Shown piece after piece: positions 1 through 7,641 of a stretch of DNA of 16,716 bases. The position numbers and the translations under genes were made by a program. Under the pieces are notes generated by a model that was not told the origin of the DNA, made no database searches, and saw nothing but the letters and a program-made list of their open reading frames with translations. Position 1 is the stretch's first letter. The number at the start of each line of letters is the position of its first letter. The stretch is from assembly GCA_038751255.1 (NCBI GenBank), contig JBCDGN010000087.1:1-16716 (forward strand), given 5' to 3'. This DNA is from JANSYP01 sp038751255. Lineage in GTDB: Bacteria > Pseudomonadota > Alphaproteobacteria > Rhodobacterales > Rhodobacteraceae.

Positions 1-591
1 ACGATTTCTGGTGATCTGTTCAACCAGAATAACGACACGCCGTTCACCGCGACGAAAGTTGTAATTACCGGCACGTCTGATACCAGCGCGTCGCAATCAC
101 GCAATTCGGGCGGCGGCGTTTCCTACTATAATGAGCATGCCACAACGACGATTGTTCTGAGTGGTTTCAATGGCGGTGCCGATAAAACCTTGAGCCTCAC
201 GAAACAATTCGTGACCTTTAACGAAGGGATGGAGTCGTTTCTGCCGAGTGTCTCTCTGCAACCCGTCAGTGCGGTAGGCTCCAACTTTCAGTCAGCGCTG
301 GTGATTGGACCAAACGAGTCCGCATTCCAAACATGGGATATGATGACAGCGATCGGGCCATTTTCACTTCCTGCCATGGATTTTCCGAGCTTGAACGTAC
401 TGAACTGGGACGGCTCGGGTATCGTGACGGATAGCAATGAATTCCTGGAATTCGACGATGCGACAGTGAATATGACCTTCCAAGCGACAGTGACCAGCAA
501 CGGAACCGCTCCAATACCTTTGCCGGCGACGGCGTTACTACTGTTCGGCGCGGTCTTGTCACTCCCATACATAGGGCGTCGCCGATCGTAG
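1..591 (+). CDS. VPLPA-CTERM sorting-domain protein, 5' end outside the window
   Basis: The frame is open from base 1 to a TAG at 589-591, so at least 196 residues of a longer protein are present and the real start lies upstream. The visible part is rich in Thr, Ser, Gly and Asn, as in secreted beta-rich proteins, and no catalytic domain is recognisable. The C-terminus carries the tripartite tail of the VPLPA/PEP-CTERM type: PIPLPA, a hydrophobic stretch (TALLLFGAVLSLPYI), and a basic end (GRRRS). In the known family this tail directs an exported protein to a rhombosortase- or exosortase-like processing enzyme in the envelope; no such enzyme is in this window. A TTG at 190 is an internal start candidate but would ignore the open frame before it. 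A second protein of the class is at 12307-12831. Function beyond sorting is unknown. Confidence 0.8.
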   Translation, partial: TISGDLFNQNNDTPFTATKVVITGTSDTSASQSRNSGGGVSYYNEHATTTIVLSGFNGGADKTLSLTKQFVTFNEGMESFLPSVSLQPVSAVGSNFQSALVIGPNESAFQTWDMMTAIGPFSLPAMDFPSLNVLNWDGSGIVTDSNEFLEFDDATVNMTFQATVTSNGTAPIPLPATALLLFGAVLSLPYIGRRRS

Positions 592-1316
592 AGACTCATT
601 TGGGCGAGAAACTTTTTGAGCGCACAACCCGGTAGGTCAGGCTTACCGAAGAATGACGACGTTTGTTCGAGCGTTGACAAGTGCCGTTTGAGGCGCTCAA
701 AGATATTTCGGGCCTGACAGATGATTCCAAAACCCATGTCATTCGTCTCACCGCAGCGCCGTTGGCGGCGCGCACGACCATCGGGCCGCGTCTGTTTGAT
801 TTTGCGCTGGCGCATCGGGATCTGAGGCTAGAGCTCACCACAACGAACGGCATGCTCGACTTCTTCCGGGACAATATCGACTTGGCTTTCCCGCTGGGGT
901 CTTTGAGCGACTCCAGTCTCATCGCAAAGCGGCCCTGGGCAGTGCGCTAGTGCTTTTTTGCGGGCAGGGGATTGATGCATGCCGAGGACCTACACCAGCC
1001 AACATCGGTGGCGCGGCTTCTGTCGCTTTCGGCGCTCCACTCTGGTTAGGCGTGGCGGCAGCGGGCTGGAGAGCCGTTGAAGCCGCCTAACATTGCCCAT
1101 CATTTTGACAGTCTCGATTTGGTTGCGGCGGCGGCGCGTCGAAATCTAGGGGTCGCCATGCTGCCACAAGACCTGTTGGGCGAGGGTCTTTTAGAACTCC
1201 AGATTCTCGGGACCGTTCCTTTGAGACGCGATATGTACGTCGTTTACCTCAGCCGAAGGCTTTTGCCGACTCGCATCCGCGCTCTTTTCGATTTTATGAT
1301 CCTAGATGGATCTTAG
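591..1316 (+). pseudogene. Decayed LysR-family regulator, N-terminus missing, five in-frame stops
   Basis: Read in one unbroken frame from 591, the translation follows a LysR protein: ETHLGEKLFERTTR (end of the helix-turn-helix), VRLTEE and RRLFER (linker), a substrate-binding domain around RLTAAPLAARTTIGPRLFDF and NIDLAFPLGSLSDSSLIAKR, then DLVAAAARRNLGVAMLPQDLL near the C-terminus. Stops interrupt it at 633 (TAG), 654 (TGA), 675 (TGA), 948 (TAG) and 1047 (TAG), but I find no frameshift over about 720 bases. The first 45 or so residues, including most of the DNA-binding domain, are absent: homology begins exactly at the stop of the preceding gene. The natural stop (1314-1316) overlaps that of the convergent M24 gene. 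The pieces 681-950 and 1077-1316 are open but are unlikely to be real separate genes. Confidence 0.8.
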
Positions 1317-2479
1317 ATCACCAGAAGCTCTGCAGGGGCGCGCTGTGTCAAAAGCTCGGGTCCGGTTTTGCGGACAACGATGTCTTCCTCAACGACCATG
1401 AGCCGCCCATCGCCATAGCTCAGGGACGGCTCCAATGTCAGAACCATCCGCTCTTCCAAAACTGTCTCGTCCCAAGCAGCAAGCGACGGCCATTCGGTCA
1501 GCTGCATCCCCAGACCATGACCGAAGCGGCCCACATCGCCGGTCGCGCCGCCGCCGCGAGCGATCACGCCTTGCATTGCGGCATAAAGATCGCAGGTTCG
1601 CACCCCTGGTCGCGCTGTTGCGAGCCCTGCTTCAACAGCCTGATAGAGCAGATCATAGGACCGTTGAGAGGCCAGATCGGCGGCTCCCACCGCCCAATTA
1701 CGGTTGAAATCGCAATAATATCCGTCCCAGACCGCGCCCGTATCCAGCATCAGAATGTCCCCGTTCTGAAGGGGTCGTTGTGTCGGCGGAGAGATCACAT
1801 CGTGATAACCACCCTGATCCGCGCCACCGACCAGATAGGGCACCTCGTCAGCTCCCTCAGCCAGGCAATCGCGACGGAATTCTCGAAAGAGCGTATCCAA
1901 GGACAGTCCCGCCTGAGCAATCTCTGGAACGCGCGCGAAACTCGCAGATAGGACGTTGCAGATATGCGCGATCTTGGCGATCTCAGCGTCTGATTTCACC
2001 ATGCGCAAACGCCGGACGAGCCCTGTTGCGTCCACGAACTCAAGACCGGGAAGCCCAGCAATCAGGCGCTCATAGTCCCCCAAGGGCATGCGCAGATGGG
2101 TCTCGGGCCCTTTCAGCAGACCAACCCGGTGACCTTGCGGTGCATGCTCGCTGAGCAGGTCGGTCAGCAGACTGATCCCATCGTCGTCGGGCATCGGGGC
2201 GGGCCAGGTACGGACATCCTCCAACCAGCTCTGGCGCATCAGCGAGGCGCCGATCTCTGGGATGATGGCAATAGGTTTGCCCGCAGCGGGGACAAAGAGA
2301 AACCAGGGCCGCGTAGGGCTTTGCCAAAAACCGGTGTGAAACCCGCTGAAATAGCGCAGTTCCGGCTCGGTCATCAGCAATAGACCGGCGAGCCCCTCAT
2401 CAGCCATCTGTTCCTGCGCCCGGGCAGTCCGGTCCGCAAATTCCGTCGTCGGAAACCCGCGATCAGGGGCGTAGTGCAA
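1313..2479 (-). CDS. M24-family metallopeptidase (Xaa-Pro aminopeptidase / creatinase fold)
   Basis: A 388-residue protein with a creatinase-type N-terminal domain (about 10-150) and a pita-bread catalytic domain (about 160-388). All five dinuclear metal ligands of the family can be placed: D246 in MLDTGA, D257 in YYCDFNR, H321 in GRFGHGLGM, E350 in LTLEPSL and E365 in VVEEDIVV, so it should be active. The likely activity is cleavage of an X-Pro or other amide bond in the cytoplasm. The same fold also includes ectoine hydrolase (DoeA) and DMSP lyase (DddP); nothing nearby favours either. The start is a TTG at 2479, because the frame is closed by a TAA at 2483-2485 just upstream; the first ATG would be residue 25. 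It lies 27 bases after the GNAT gene on the same strand, so the two probably form an operon. Confidence 0.85.
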   Translation of the reverse strand: MHYAPDRGFPTTEFADRTARAQEQMADEGLAGLLLMTEPELRYFSGFHTGFWQSPTRPWFLFVPAAGKPIAIIPEIGASLMRQSWLEDVRTWPAPMPDDDGISLLTDLLSEHAPQGHRVGLLKGPETHLRMPLGDYERLIAGLPGLEFVDATGLVRRLRMVKSDAEIAKIAHICNVLSASFARVPEIAQAGLSLDTLFREFRRDCLAEGADEVPYLVGGADQGGYHDVISPPTQRPLQNGDILMLDTGAVWDGYYCDFNRNWAVGAADLASQRSYDLLYQAVEAGLATARPGVRTCDLYAAMQGVIARGGGATGDVGRFGHGLGMQLTEWPSLAAWDETVLEERMVLTLEPSLSYGDGRLMVVEEDIVVRKTGPELLTQRAPAELLVI

Positions 2480-2506
2480 GTCTTAGCTTTCTATCGGGCC
2501 GAGACC

Positions 2507-3091
2507 TCAAAGCGCCATCTGAAAGTAACGCAGGTGAGGGCCGAGCTCTGGTGTGATCTTCGCTGCTAAGCAATCATACGGGGCGGTGTCGGTAAAGCCG
2601 TGGCGGTGATAGAGATGGATCATCGGACCATTTCCGCGAAACGTATCGGCGACCAAAGTGCGCAGTCCCAACTCCCGCGCCGCTGAGATCCGCGCAGAGA
2701 TAAGCGCCTCGCCAAGGCCCCGACCACGCATTTCTGGCCGCACATAAAGGTGTTTCATCTCGCCGGTTTCCGAAGAGATCGAGCGCAATGACCCGGTTCC
2801 CACAGGACATCCATCGCGGTCATGGACGAGGAAATAAGCGCCTTTGGGTGGCAGCACATCGTCGAAATGTTCAAAGAAGCGCGCCACATGGGCCATGGCA
2901 TCGAAATCGGGCGCGCCAAGCGCACGGATCTGATCATAGGCCCAGTTCACATGGGCGGTCAAAAGAGCCCGCGCATCTTCCATCGGCACATCCTCCACAC
3001 GAGAATACGCCACCAAGCGGAGATCCGAGCTTTGCAGTTTTAGATACTCCGCCTGCGGTTTAGCGAACATGGGTTCCTTTCCACCAAGCAT
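2507..3091 (-). CDS. GNAT-family N-acetyltransferase
   Basis: A 194-residue protein with one GNAT domain in its C-terminal two thirds. The acetyl-CoA binding motif A is clear: MKHLYVRPEMRGRGLGEALI, with the R-G-R-G-L-G pyrophosphate loop, followed by a helix and a motif B region ending in HLYHRHGF. The acceptor cannot be told from sequence; small amines, amino acids and peptides are all possible. Two starts are plausible: the ATG at 3091, with GAGGGAG six bases upstream, and the ATG at 3070 (MFAKPQ), with GGAAAGGA four bases upstream. It is first in a probable two-gene operon with the M24 peptidase. It is divergent from a LysR gene 99 bases away, which is the usual placing of a LysR regulator next to its target. 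Confidence 0.85.
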   Translation of the reverse strand: MLGGKEPMFAKPQAEYLKLQSSDLRLVAYSRVEDVPMEDARALLTAHVNWAYDQIRALGAPDFDAMAHVARFFEHFDDVLPPKGAYFLVHDRDGCPVGTGSLRSISSETGEMKHLYVRPEMRGRGLGEALISARISAARELGLRTLVADTFRGNGPMIHLYHRHGFTDTAPYDCLAAKITPELGPHLRYFQMAL

Positions 3092-3140
3092 CCATATCTC
3101 CCTCGGATGATCTTTAATTCAAGAGTTTCTAGCGAGGCTG

Positions 3141-3159
3141 CTGGTTCATTGCTAATCAG
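3141..3159. promoter_or_regulatory. Candidate LysR-type binding site (imperfect inverted repeat)
   Basis: CTGGTT at 3141-3146 and AATCAG at 3154-3159 are inverted with one mismatch and a 7-base spacer. This AT-rich site lies 32 bases before the LysR start, between divergent genes, where LysR proteins usually bind. It has the general dyad form of a LysR box but is short, so the call is tentative. Confidence 0.35.
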
Positions 3160-3190
3160 GAAAATACTCTGAAATGAAAGAAGAGCTATC

Positions 3191-4066
3191 ATGTCTATGG
3201 ATTGGCGGAACCTGCCGTCCCTCTCAGCGCTCAGGGCTTTTGATGCCACCGCACGGGGCGGAGATTTTGCAAGTGCCGCCCGGTCGCTGAATGTGACCCA
3301 TGCAGCGGTGGCGCAGCAGGTTCGCGCGCTTGAAAAAGATCTTGGCCTGAGCCTTGTCGTGCGCGATGGCCGGTCCATACGGCTGACCGCGGTGGGGGCA
3401 GAGCTGGCGCGCGCCTTGGGCGATGGGTTTGAAACGATATCCAACGGGATCGCCACTTTGCGTGCGCGCGAACAGCGCCGCGGCATTCGGGTTACTGCCT
3501 CGCCCTTTTTGGTGGACCGCATGATCGCGCCGCGGCTCTGGGAGTTTTGGGACAAACACCCAGGCGCCGAGATTTCGATTCATCCGGCGCGCGAATACGT
3601 GGACATCGTAGGCGAGGGGTTCGATCTCGCCATCCGCGCCATTCCATACAATGCAGATCTCTCCTGGCCGGGGGTCGATGTGGAACCGGTGGCCACGACG
3701 CTCGCGGTTGGGATTGTAGCCCCGAAACTGTTGGAGGACGCGTCTTCGGACCCGCAATCCCTGCCTTGGCTTGAACATGAAGGCATGTCGAGCAAGCTGA
3801 TGATGATGCGCGATTGCGGGCTCGAGGTTGACCGCTTGACATTTGTCCCCATGGGCAGCCCGAACTTGCTGCTCGAGGCGGTCCGACAAGGGTTTGGGGC
3901 GACGCTATTTAGCGAACAGTTTACGCGGGAGGATCTTGACGCAGGGCGGTTGGGGGAAGTGCCGCTGCCGAAGAAGCTTTACGCGCGCTATTTGGCCGTC
4001 ACCCCAAGAGGCCCGCGCCATCGGCTGGTGGATCCCTTCGTGGCCTGGGTCAAAACGCTGTTTTAG
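3191..4066 (+). CDS. LysR-family transcriptional regulator, GcvA-like
   Basis: A 291-residue LysR protein of normal length. The N-terminal winged helix-turn-helix (about 8-66) has the GcvA-subgroup signature LPSLSALRAFDATAR and LNVTHAAVAQQVRALEKDLG, and the substrate-binding domain runs from about residue 95 (GIRVTASPFL) to the end. The ATG at 3191 is preceded by the purine-rich AAAGAAGAG. It is divergent from the GNAT-M24 pair, which it probably regulates, and convergent with the dehalogenase gene, with only 5 bases between the two stops. The signal molecule is unknown. GcvA-like LysR proteins also sit beside beta-lactamases and many catabolic genes, so the subgroup does not give the ligand. 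No defects are seen. Confidence 0.9.
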   Translation: MSMDWRNLPSLSALRAFDATARGGDFASAARSLNVTHAAVAQQVRALEKDLGLSLVVRDGRSIRLTAVGAELARALGDGFETISNGIATLRAREQRRGIRVTASPFLVDRMIAPRLWEFWDKHPGAEISIHPAREYVDIVGEGFDLAIRAIPYNADLSWPGVDVEPVATTLAVGIVAPKLLEDASSDPQSLPWLEHEGMSSKLMMMRDCGLEVDRLTFVPMGSPNLLLEAVRQGFGATLFSEQFTREDLDAGRLGEVPLPKKLYARYLAVTPRGPRHRLVDPFVAWVKTLF

Positions 4067-4071
4067 ATGCC

Positions 4072-4995
4072 TCAGCCAGCGCTCTCGATGGCCCTTTCAA
4101 GCCCAAAAGCCACCAACGCACGTCTCGCGATTTCAGCGCCATGTTCTTGTACGAAATGCCCACCTTCTGAAACTTCCATCGGCTCGGGGCACCCTTTGAT
4201 GATGGTGCGCATGAAATTCATCACATCGGGGCCGAGCATTTTATCCCGCATGCCGATCGCCATAAAACTTTCACCCTGCCAATCCTCAGACCAAAACTTG
4301 GCAGCACGCTGAGAAGTGGCAACTCCCGGCGCATCCATGGTCGTTGCAATCAGTTTGGGGAATTTCCGAACGCCGGCTTTGTAGCGATGATCTGGAAAGG
4401 GCGCCTTATAGGCAGCAGCCTCGGCATCGCTGATCACCGGTTCATATTTTTGCATGATGGCGTCGACCGGAACGTCGGGGTGAGAAATGATATCTGCTTT
4501 CCATTCTTCGAACGCCGCGCTCTTGACGGGGCCTGCCATCAACCCGGTGTTCATGATCAAGAGCCGCTTGAAGCGTTCTGGCATCTCCATCGGCAGAGTC
4601 AGGCCCAGCACCCCGCCCCAATCCTGGCAGACCAAGGTGACGTTCTGCAAATCCAGGTGTCGGATAAGGGCGAGCATATAGGTCCGGTGAAAATCGAAAC
4701 TGTAGACGTCGTCGTCAGTTGGTTTGTCAGAGCGTCCAAAGCCCAGCCAATCCGGCGCAATAACGCGCAATCCCGCAGCCGCAAAGACCGGGATCATCTT
4801 GCGATAGAGATAGCTCCAGCTTGGCTCGCCGTGAAGACATAGGAACACCTCTTTTGCATCTGGGTCGCCTTCGTCCAAATAGTGACCCCGCAATCCCTCG
4901 TAACCTGGCAGACTGTCCAGGTAGTGGGGGGTGAAAGTGAACCCCGGTAGGTTTTCAAAGCGAGTGTCGGGTGTTCGAAGCGCGTCGATCATCAT
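4072..4995 (-). CDS. dhlA: Haloalkane dehalogenase, DhlA-like (HLD-I subfamily)
   Basis: An alpha/beta hydrolase of 307 residues, very like Xanthobacter DhlA as I remember that sequence, almost from end to end (for example HYLDEG, FLCLHGEPSWSYLYRKMIPVF, AIGMRDKMLGPDVM, GGHFVQE). Catalytic residues are present: nucleophile D125 in QDWGG, acid D251 in GMRDK, base H280 in GGHF. Halide-stabilising tryptophans are W126 and, by alignment, W165. E57 of HGEP sits at the oxyanion position. The family hydrolyses a carbon-halogen bond to an alcohol plus halide in the cytoplasm (EC 3.8.1.5). The cap domain is shorter than in DhlA by about 11 residues just before W165. The start may be either of two ATGs at 4995 and 4992. 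A divergent TetR gene and paired palindromes suggest regulation by substrate. The natural substrate is unknown. Confidence 0.9.
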   Translation of the reverse strand: MMIDALRTPDTRFENLPGFTFTPHYLDSLPGYEGLRGHYLDEGDPDAKEVFLCLHGEPSWSYLYRKMIPVFAAAGLRVIAPDWLGFGRSDKPTDDDVYSFDFHRTYMLALIRHLDLQNVTLVCQDWGGVLGLTLPMEMPERFKRLLIMNTGLMAGPVKSAAFEEWKADIISHPDVPVDAIMQKYEPVISDAEAAAYKAPFPDHRYKAGVRKFPKLIATTMDAPGVATSQRAAKFWSEDWQGESFMAIGMRDKMLGPDVMNFMRTIIKGCPEPMEVSEGGHFVQEHGAEIARRALVAFGLERAIESAG

Positions 4996-5012
4996 GGGCC
5001 TATCTGTAAGTT

Positions 5013-5028
5013 TTGGTCAACTGACCTA
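5013..5028 (-). promoter_or_regulatory. Candidate TetR operator 1
   Basis: TTGGTCAACTGACCTA, which on the minus strand reads TAGGTCAGTTGACCAA. The core GGTCA-AC-TGACC is a perfect inverted repeat around two bases. It matches operator 2 in 14 of 16 bases when the strands are matched, differing only at the two central bases. It lies 18 bases upstream of the dehalogenase start. Confidence 0.6.
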
Positions 5029-5032
5029 TAGC

Positions 5033-5061
5033 GAATTAGGTCATATGACCAAACCAGTCAA
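5033..5061 (-). promoter_or_regulatory. Candidate dehalogenase promoter
   Basis: On the minus strand a -35-like TTGACT (5056-5061) is followed by exactly 17 bases and then TAATTC (5033-5038). The -35 match is good and the -10 match weak. Operator 2 fills the spacer, which would fit repression by blocking RNA polymerase. Confidence 0.4.
5037..5052 (+). promoter_or_regulatory. Candidate TetR operator 2
   Basis: TAGGTCATATGACCAA, with the perfect 12-base palindrome GGTCATATGACC at 5039-5050. Its centre is 24 bases from that of operator 1. Both lie between the divergent dehalogenase and TetR genes, the usual position for TetR-family autoregulation. Confidence 0.65.
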
Positions 5062-5136
5062 CCTGCTATTGTCTTCAAGGACGCAAAGGTGAAATAACGC
5101 CCGAACCCAAGTCCCTGAGACGAAAGCCTGACGCGC

Positions 5137-5742
5137 ATGATGGTCCAAACGGACGACCGACCAAGCAAGGAAGAGAGTATCCTCGATTGTGCGCTGAGCC
5201 TTTTGAAAGAGACAGGGGATGCCGGGCTCACCATGCGCAAGATCGCCGAGTGTTCGGGGATGCGCCTGAGCAATGTGCAATACTATTTCAAGTCTCGCGA
5301 TGACGTCCTCAAGGCAATGGTGGCGCGCTATATCGAAGACTGCACCGCAGAGGTGACGCGGCTGACCAAAGACATTGCTGCCCCCACACCCCGCGACCGA
5401 GCGCGTTTGCTCATTCTCTCCGGGCTCCGACATGGGGAAGAGCTAACCGATATGTGCCGCATCTTTCGCGAGCTTTGGGCGATCTCGTCCCGAAATCCAG
5501 CGGTTCGGGAAAATCTGGATGACTACTACCAGCGTTTCGCAGAACTGATCGCCGATTTTATCCTCGGCACACCAAGCGACCCAAAGACCCAAGACCGGTT
5601 GAAGTCCCTGCTTTTGCCCTTCATCGAAGGCTATTCAGTCACCGCGAGTTCTCTGGCGATGTCCACAGAGCAAGTGGCCGATATGCTCACCGATCTCGCG
5701 ATGGCGCTGGTTAATGGGCCAAGCTCAACCCCCGCCGATTAA
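5137..5742 (+). CDS. TetR/AcrR-family transcriptional regulator
   Basis: A 201-residue protein with an N-terminal TetR helix-turn-helix at about 14-60: LTMRKIAECSGMRLSNVQYYF followed by KSRDDVLKAMV. The C-terminal domain is helical and without a recognisable ligand signature, as is normal for the family. Starts are possible at the ATG at 5137 or the next codon; an in-frame TGA at 5116 limits any extension. The Shine-Dalgarno is weak. The gene is divergent from the dehalogenase, 141 bases away, with two matching palindromes in between. It most likely represses both genes and is released by a haloalkane or a product. Control of a dehalogenase by a TetR protein is known from DhaR/DhaA in Rhodococcus; its application here is inference. 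Confidence 0.9.
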   Translation: MMVQTDDRPSKEESILDCALSLLKETGDAGLTMRKIAECSGMRLSNVQYYFKSRDDVLKAMVARYIEDCTAEVTRLTKDIAAPTPRDRARLLILSGLRHGEELTDMCRIFRELWAISSRNPAVRENLDDYYQRFAELIADFILGTPSDPKTQDRLKSLLLPFIEGYSVTASSLAMSTEQVADMLTDLAMALVNGPSSTPAD

Positions 5743-5824
5743 GCCTTTTTCAGAGGGATTGCGCCGCTGACTGTGAGGATCAAAATGACCCCCGATTTCA
5801 CCGAAGGGTCCAATGCGGCAAGAC

Positions 5825-6295
5825 TTATCGGAACGGGTACATCCAAGGTTTGTAATCGCGCACGAGAATATGGGCGGCTTCGATCTCTTCCGGCGTCATT
5901 TTTTTGACCACTTCTTCAAGGCTGATCGCGGCGTCGGGATCGCCACCGATTGCGGACAGCGTGTACCACATATAGGCCCGCACCAAATCGGGCGAGGGCA
6001 TACCGCGGCCGATCTCGTAATACCATCCCACGCCCGACTGCGCCCCGGGATGGCCCTTCATGGCGCTGCGCAAGTACCATTCAAAGGCACGCCGGTCGTC
6101 ACGCTCCACCCCGAGCCCCAACGCATACATGATCCCTATGAGCTCTTCGGCGTCGGCATTGCCCGAACGCGCCGCAGGCTCCAGAGCTTCATAGGCCTCG
6201 GCAAATTTCCCATCCTCCATCAAATCGCGGCCTGTCTCGATATCGGCCAAGGCAGGAAAGCCCAGCAGGCACAGGAAAAGGGACAGGCGCATCAT
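5825..6295 (-). CDS. Exported Sel1-repeat (TPR-like) protein
   Basis: A 156-residue protein. MMRLSLFLCLLGFPALA is a typical signal peptide, with cleavage likely before DIETG, so the protein is probably periplasmic. Sel1-type repeats follow: one around GNADAEELIGIMYALGLGVERD, one around GHPGAQSGVGWYYEIGRG, and a degenerate third ending in GGDPDAA. Such repeats act as protein-binding scaffolds. The gene starts 3 or 4 bases from the point where the neighbouring di-heme protein must begin, on the other strand, so its leader would be antisense to that gene. No good Shine-Dalgarno precedes the ATG pair: the nearest purine run (AAAGAG) is about 14 bases away. Confidence 0.8.
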   Translation of the reverse strand: MMRLSLFLCLLGFPALADIETGRDLMEDGKFAEAYEALEPAARSGNADAEELIGIMYALGLGVERDDRRAFEWYLRSAMKGHPGAQSGVGWYYEIGRGMPSPDLVRAYMWYTLSAIGGDPDAAISLEEVVKKMTPEEIEAAHILVRDYKPWMYPFR

Positions 6296-6298
6296 CGG

Positions 6299-7618
6299 GT
6301 TCTATGGGCTCTTTGTTTCATTCTCGGTTCTGGTCTGACGCTCGGCACCGCCTTCGCGACGGAGACCCCGGTTTTCCCAAAAGCAGACCCGCAAAAGGTC
6401 GATTTGGGGAGGCTTCTTTTCTACGACAAGATCCTCTCGGGCAACAAGAACATCGCCTGTGCGACATGCCACCACCCGGCTCTTGGAACCTCAGACAAGC
6501 TGTCGCTTGGGGTTGGCGAAGGCGGGCGGGGGCTCGGACCTCACCGTACCACCGGCACCGGGCGTGACCGGATCAATCGGCGGGTGCCGCGCAACGCGCC
6601 GGGCCTTTGGAACCTTGGCGCATCGCAGATCAACGTGCTTATGCATGACGGGCGGATCAGCGCAGACCCGCTTTATGGCAACGGGTTCAACACGCCCGCT
6701 GAGGAATGGCTTCCCCAGGGCCTCGACACTGTGTTGGCCGCCCAAGCGCTGTTTCCGGTGACGTCTGAGACCGAAATGGCCGGGCACCATGAAGAAAACG
6801 AAGTGGCGGGAGCGGTCAATGACCGGATCGACCGGGCTTGGCCAATCCTTGCCAAACGGGTCCGCTCGATTCCTGCCTATGGCGAGGGCTTCGTGGCAGC
6901 TTTCCCGCATATCGACAGCCCCGAACAGGTCAGCATCGTTGAGATCGCCAATGCGATTGGGGCTTTCATCGCTGAGGAGTTCCAAAGCCTCGATAGCGCT
7001 TACGATGCCTATCTCGCTGGAGACGCCACAGCGCTCTCCCCTGCGCAACACCGCGGCCGCGATCTCTTTTTTGGAAAAGCCGCTTGCGCAGGATGCCATG
7101 CCGGGCCGCTTTTCTCCGATCATCAGTTCCGCGCGCTTGGCCTGCCCGCTTTCGGACCGGGACGCACCCGTCGCTTTGACCCGATGGCACGGGATGTGGG
7201 CCGTATGGGCGAAAGCGATGCCGCCGCGGACGCTTACCGTTTCCGCACGCCGATGCTGCGCAATGTGGCGCTGACTGCACCATATGGCCATAACGGGGCT
7301 TACCCAACGCTAGGGGCGATGATCCGCCACCATCTCGACCCAGAGGCGGCGCGCGCAACATGGTCCCCAGAGATGGTGACGCTACCAAGTGCCGATTGGT
7401 TGCAACCGGTCGATTTCGTGATCCAATCCGACCGGCTGGAAATGGCCCGCCAAGCTCGCGCACGAGATATCTACCTCAAACCAAAGCTCACAGAGGGCGA
7501 GATCGCGGATCTTGTGGCCTTTCTTGAAAGCCTCACGGGCGCTGAAGCGGCGGCGGTCGCCTATGAGATCCCAAGCGAGGTTCCCAGCGGGTTGCCGGTG
7601 GATACCCTGTCTCAGTAA
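6299..7618 (+). CDS. Di-heme cytochrome c peroxidase / MauG-like protein, start codon missing or frameshifted
   Basis: About 440 codons in one frame. WALCFILGSGLTLGTAFA is a signal peptide, so the mature protein is periplasmic. There are two c-type heme sites, CATCH (6458-6472) and CAGCH (7085-7099), and the family block MLRNVALTAPYGHNGAYPT close to the C-terminus. This fits the CcpA/MauG family, longer than classical CcpA (about 320-350 residues). It would reduce hydrogen peroxide with electrons from a small c-type carrier, or oxidise a partner. The given start is only the first codon (GTT) of the signal-peptide region: no ATG, GTG or TTG occurs in frame between about 6062 and the heme domain. 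The ATG at 6304 is one base out of frame, so a lost base or lost leader is likely. The frame is open back to 5813, but that part is antisense to the Sel1 gene. Confidence 0.8.
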   Translation, partial: VLWALCFILGSGLTLGTAFATETPVFPKADPQKVDLGRLLFYDKILSGNKNIACATCHHPALGTSDKLSLGVGEGGRGLGPHRTTGTGRDRINRRVPRNAPGLWNLGASQINVLMHDGRISADPLYGNGFNTPAEEWLPQGLDTVLAAQALFPVTSETEMAGHHEENEVAGAVNDRIDRAWPILAKRVRSIPAYGEGFVAAFPHIDSPEQVSIVEIANAIGAFIAEEFQSLDSAYDAYLAGDATALSPAQHRGRDLFFGKAACAGCHAGPLFSDHQFRALGLPAFGPGRTRRFDPMARDVGRMGESDAAADAYRFRTPMLRNVALTAPYGHNGAYPTLGAMIRHHLDPEAARATWSPEMVTLPSADWLQPVDFVIQSDRLEMARQARARDIYLKPKLTEGEIADLVAFLESLTGAEAAAVAYEIPSEVPSGLPVDTLSQ

Positions 7619-7641
7619 AGCCCGGGCTCGCAGAAACACAA

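Noticed and set aside
1077..1316. A separate short gene
   Set aside because: It is the C-terminal end of the LysR relic in the same frame as 681-950 and has no start region of its own.
3224..3889. Minus-strand frame of 221 codons
   Set aside because: It is the antisense shadow of the GcvA-like LysR gene and shows no domain pattern.
5813..6298. In-frame N-terminal extension of the di-heme protein by about 160 residues
   Set aside because: It is antisense to the Sel1 gene, has low-complexity Arg/His/Gly composition, and would put the signal peptide in the middle of the protein.
6491..7291. Minus-strand frame of 266 codons
   Set aside because: It lies fully inside the heme-domain coding region of the peroxidase on the other strand and resembles no family.
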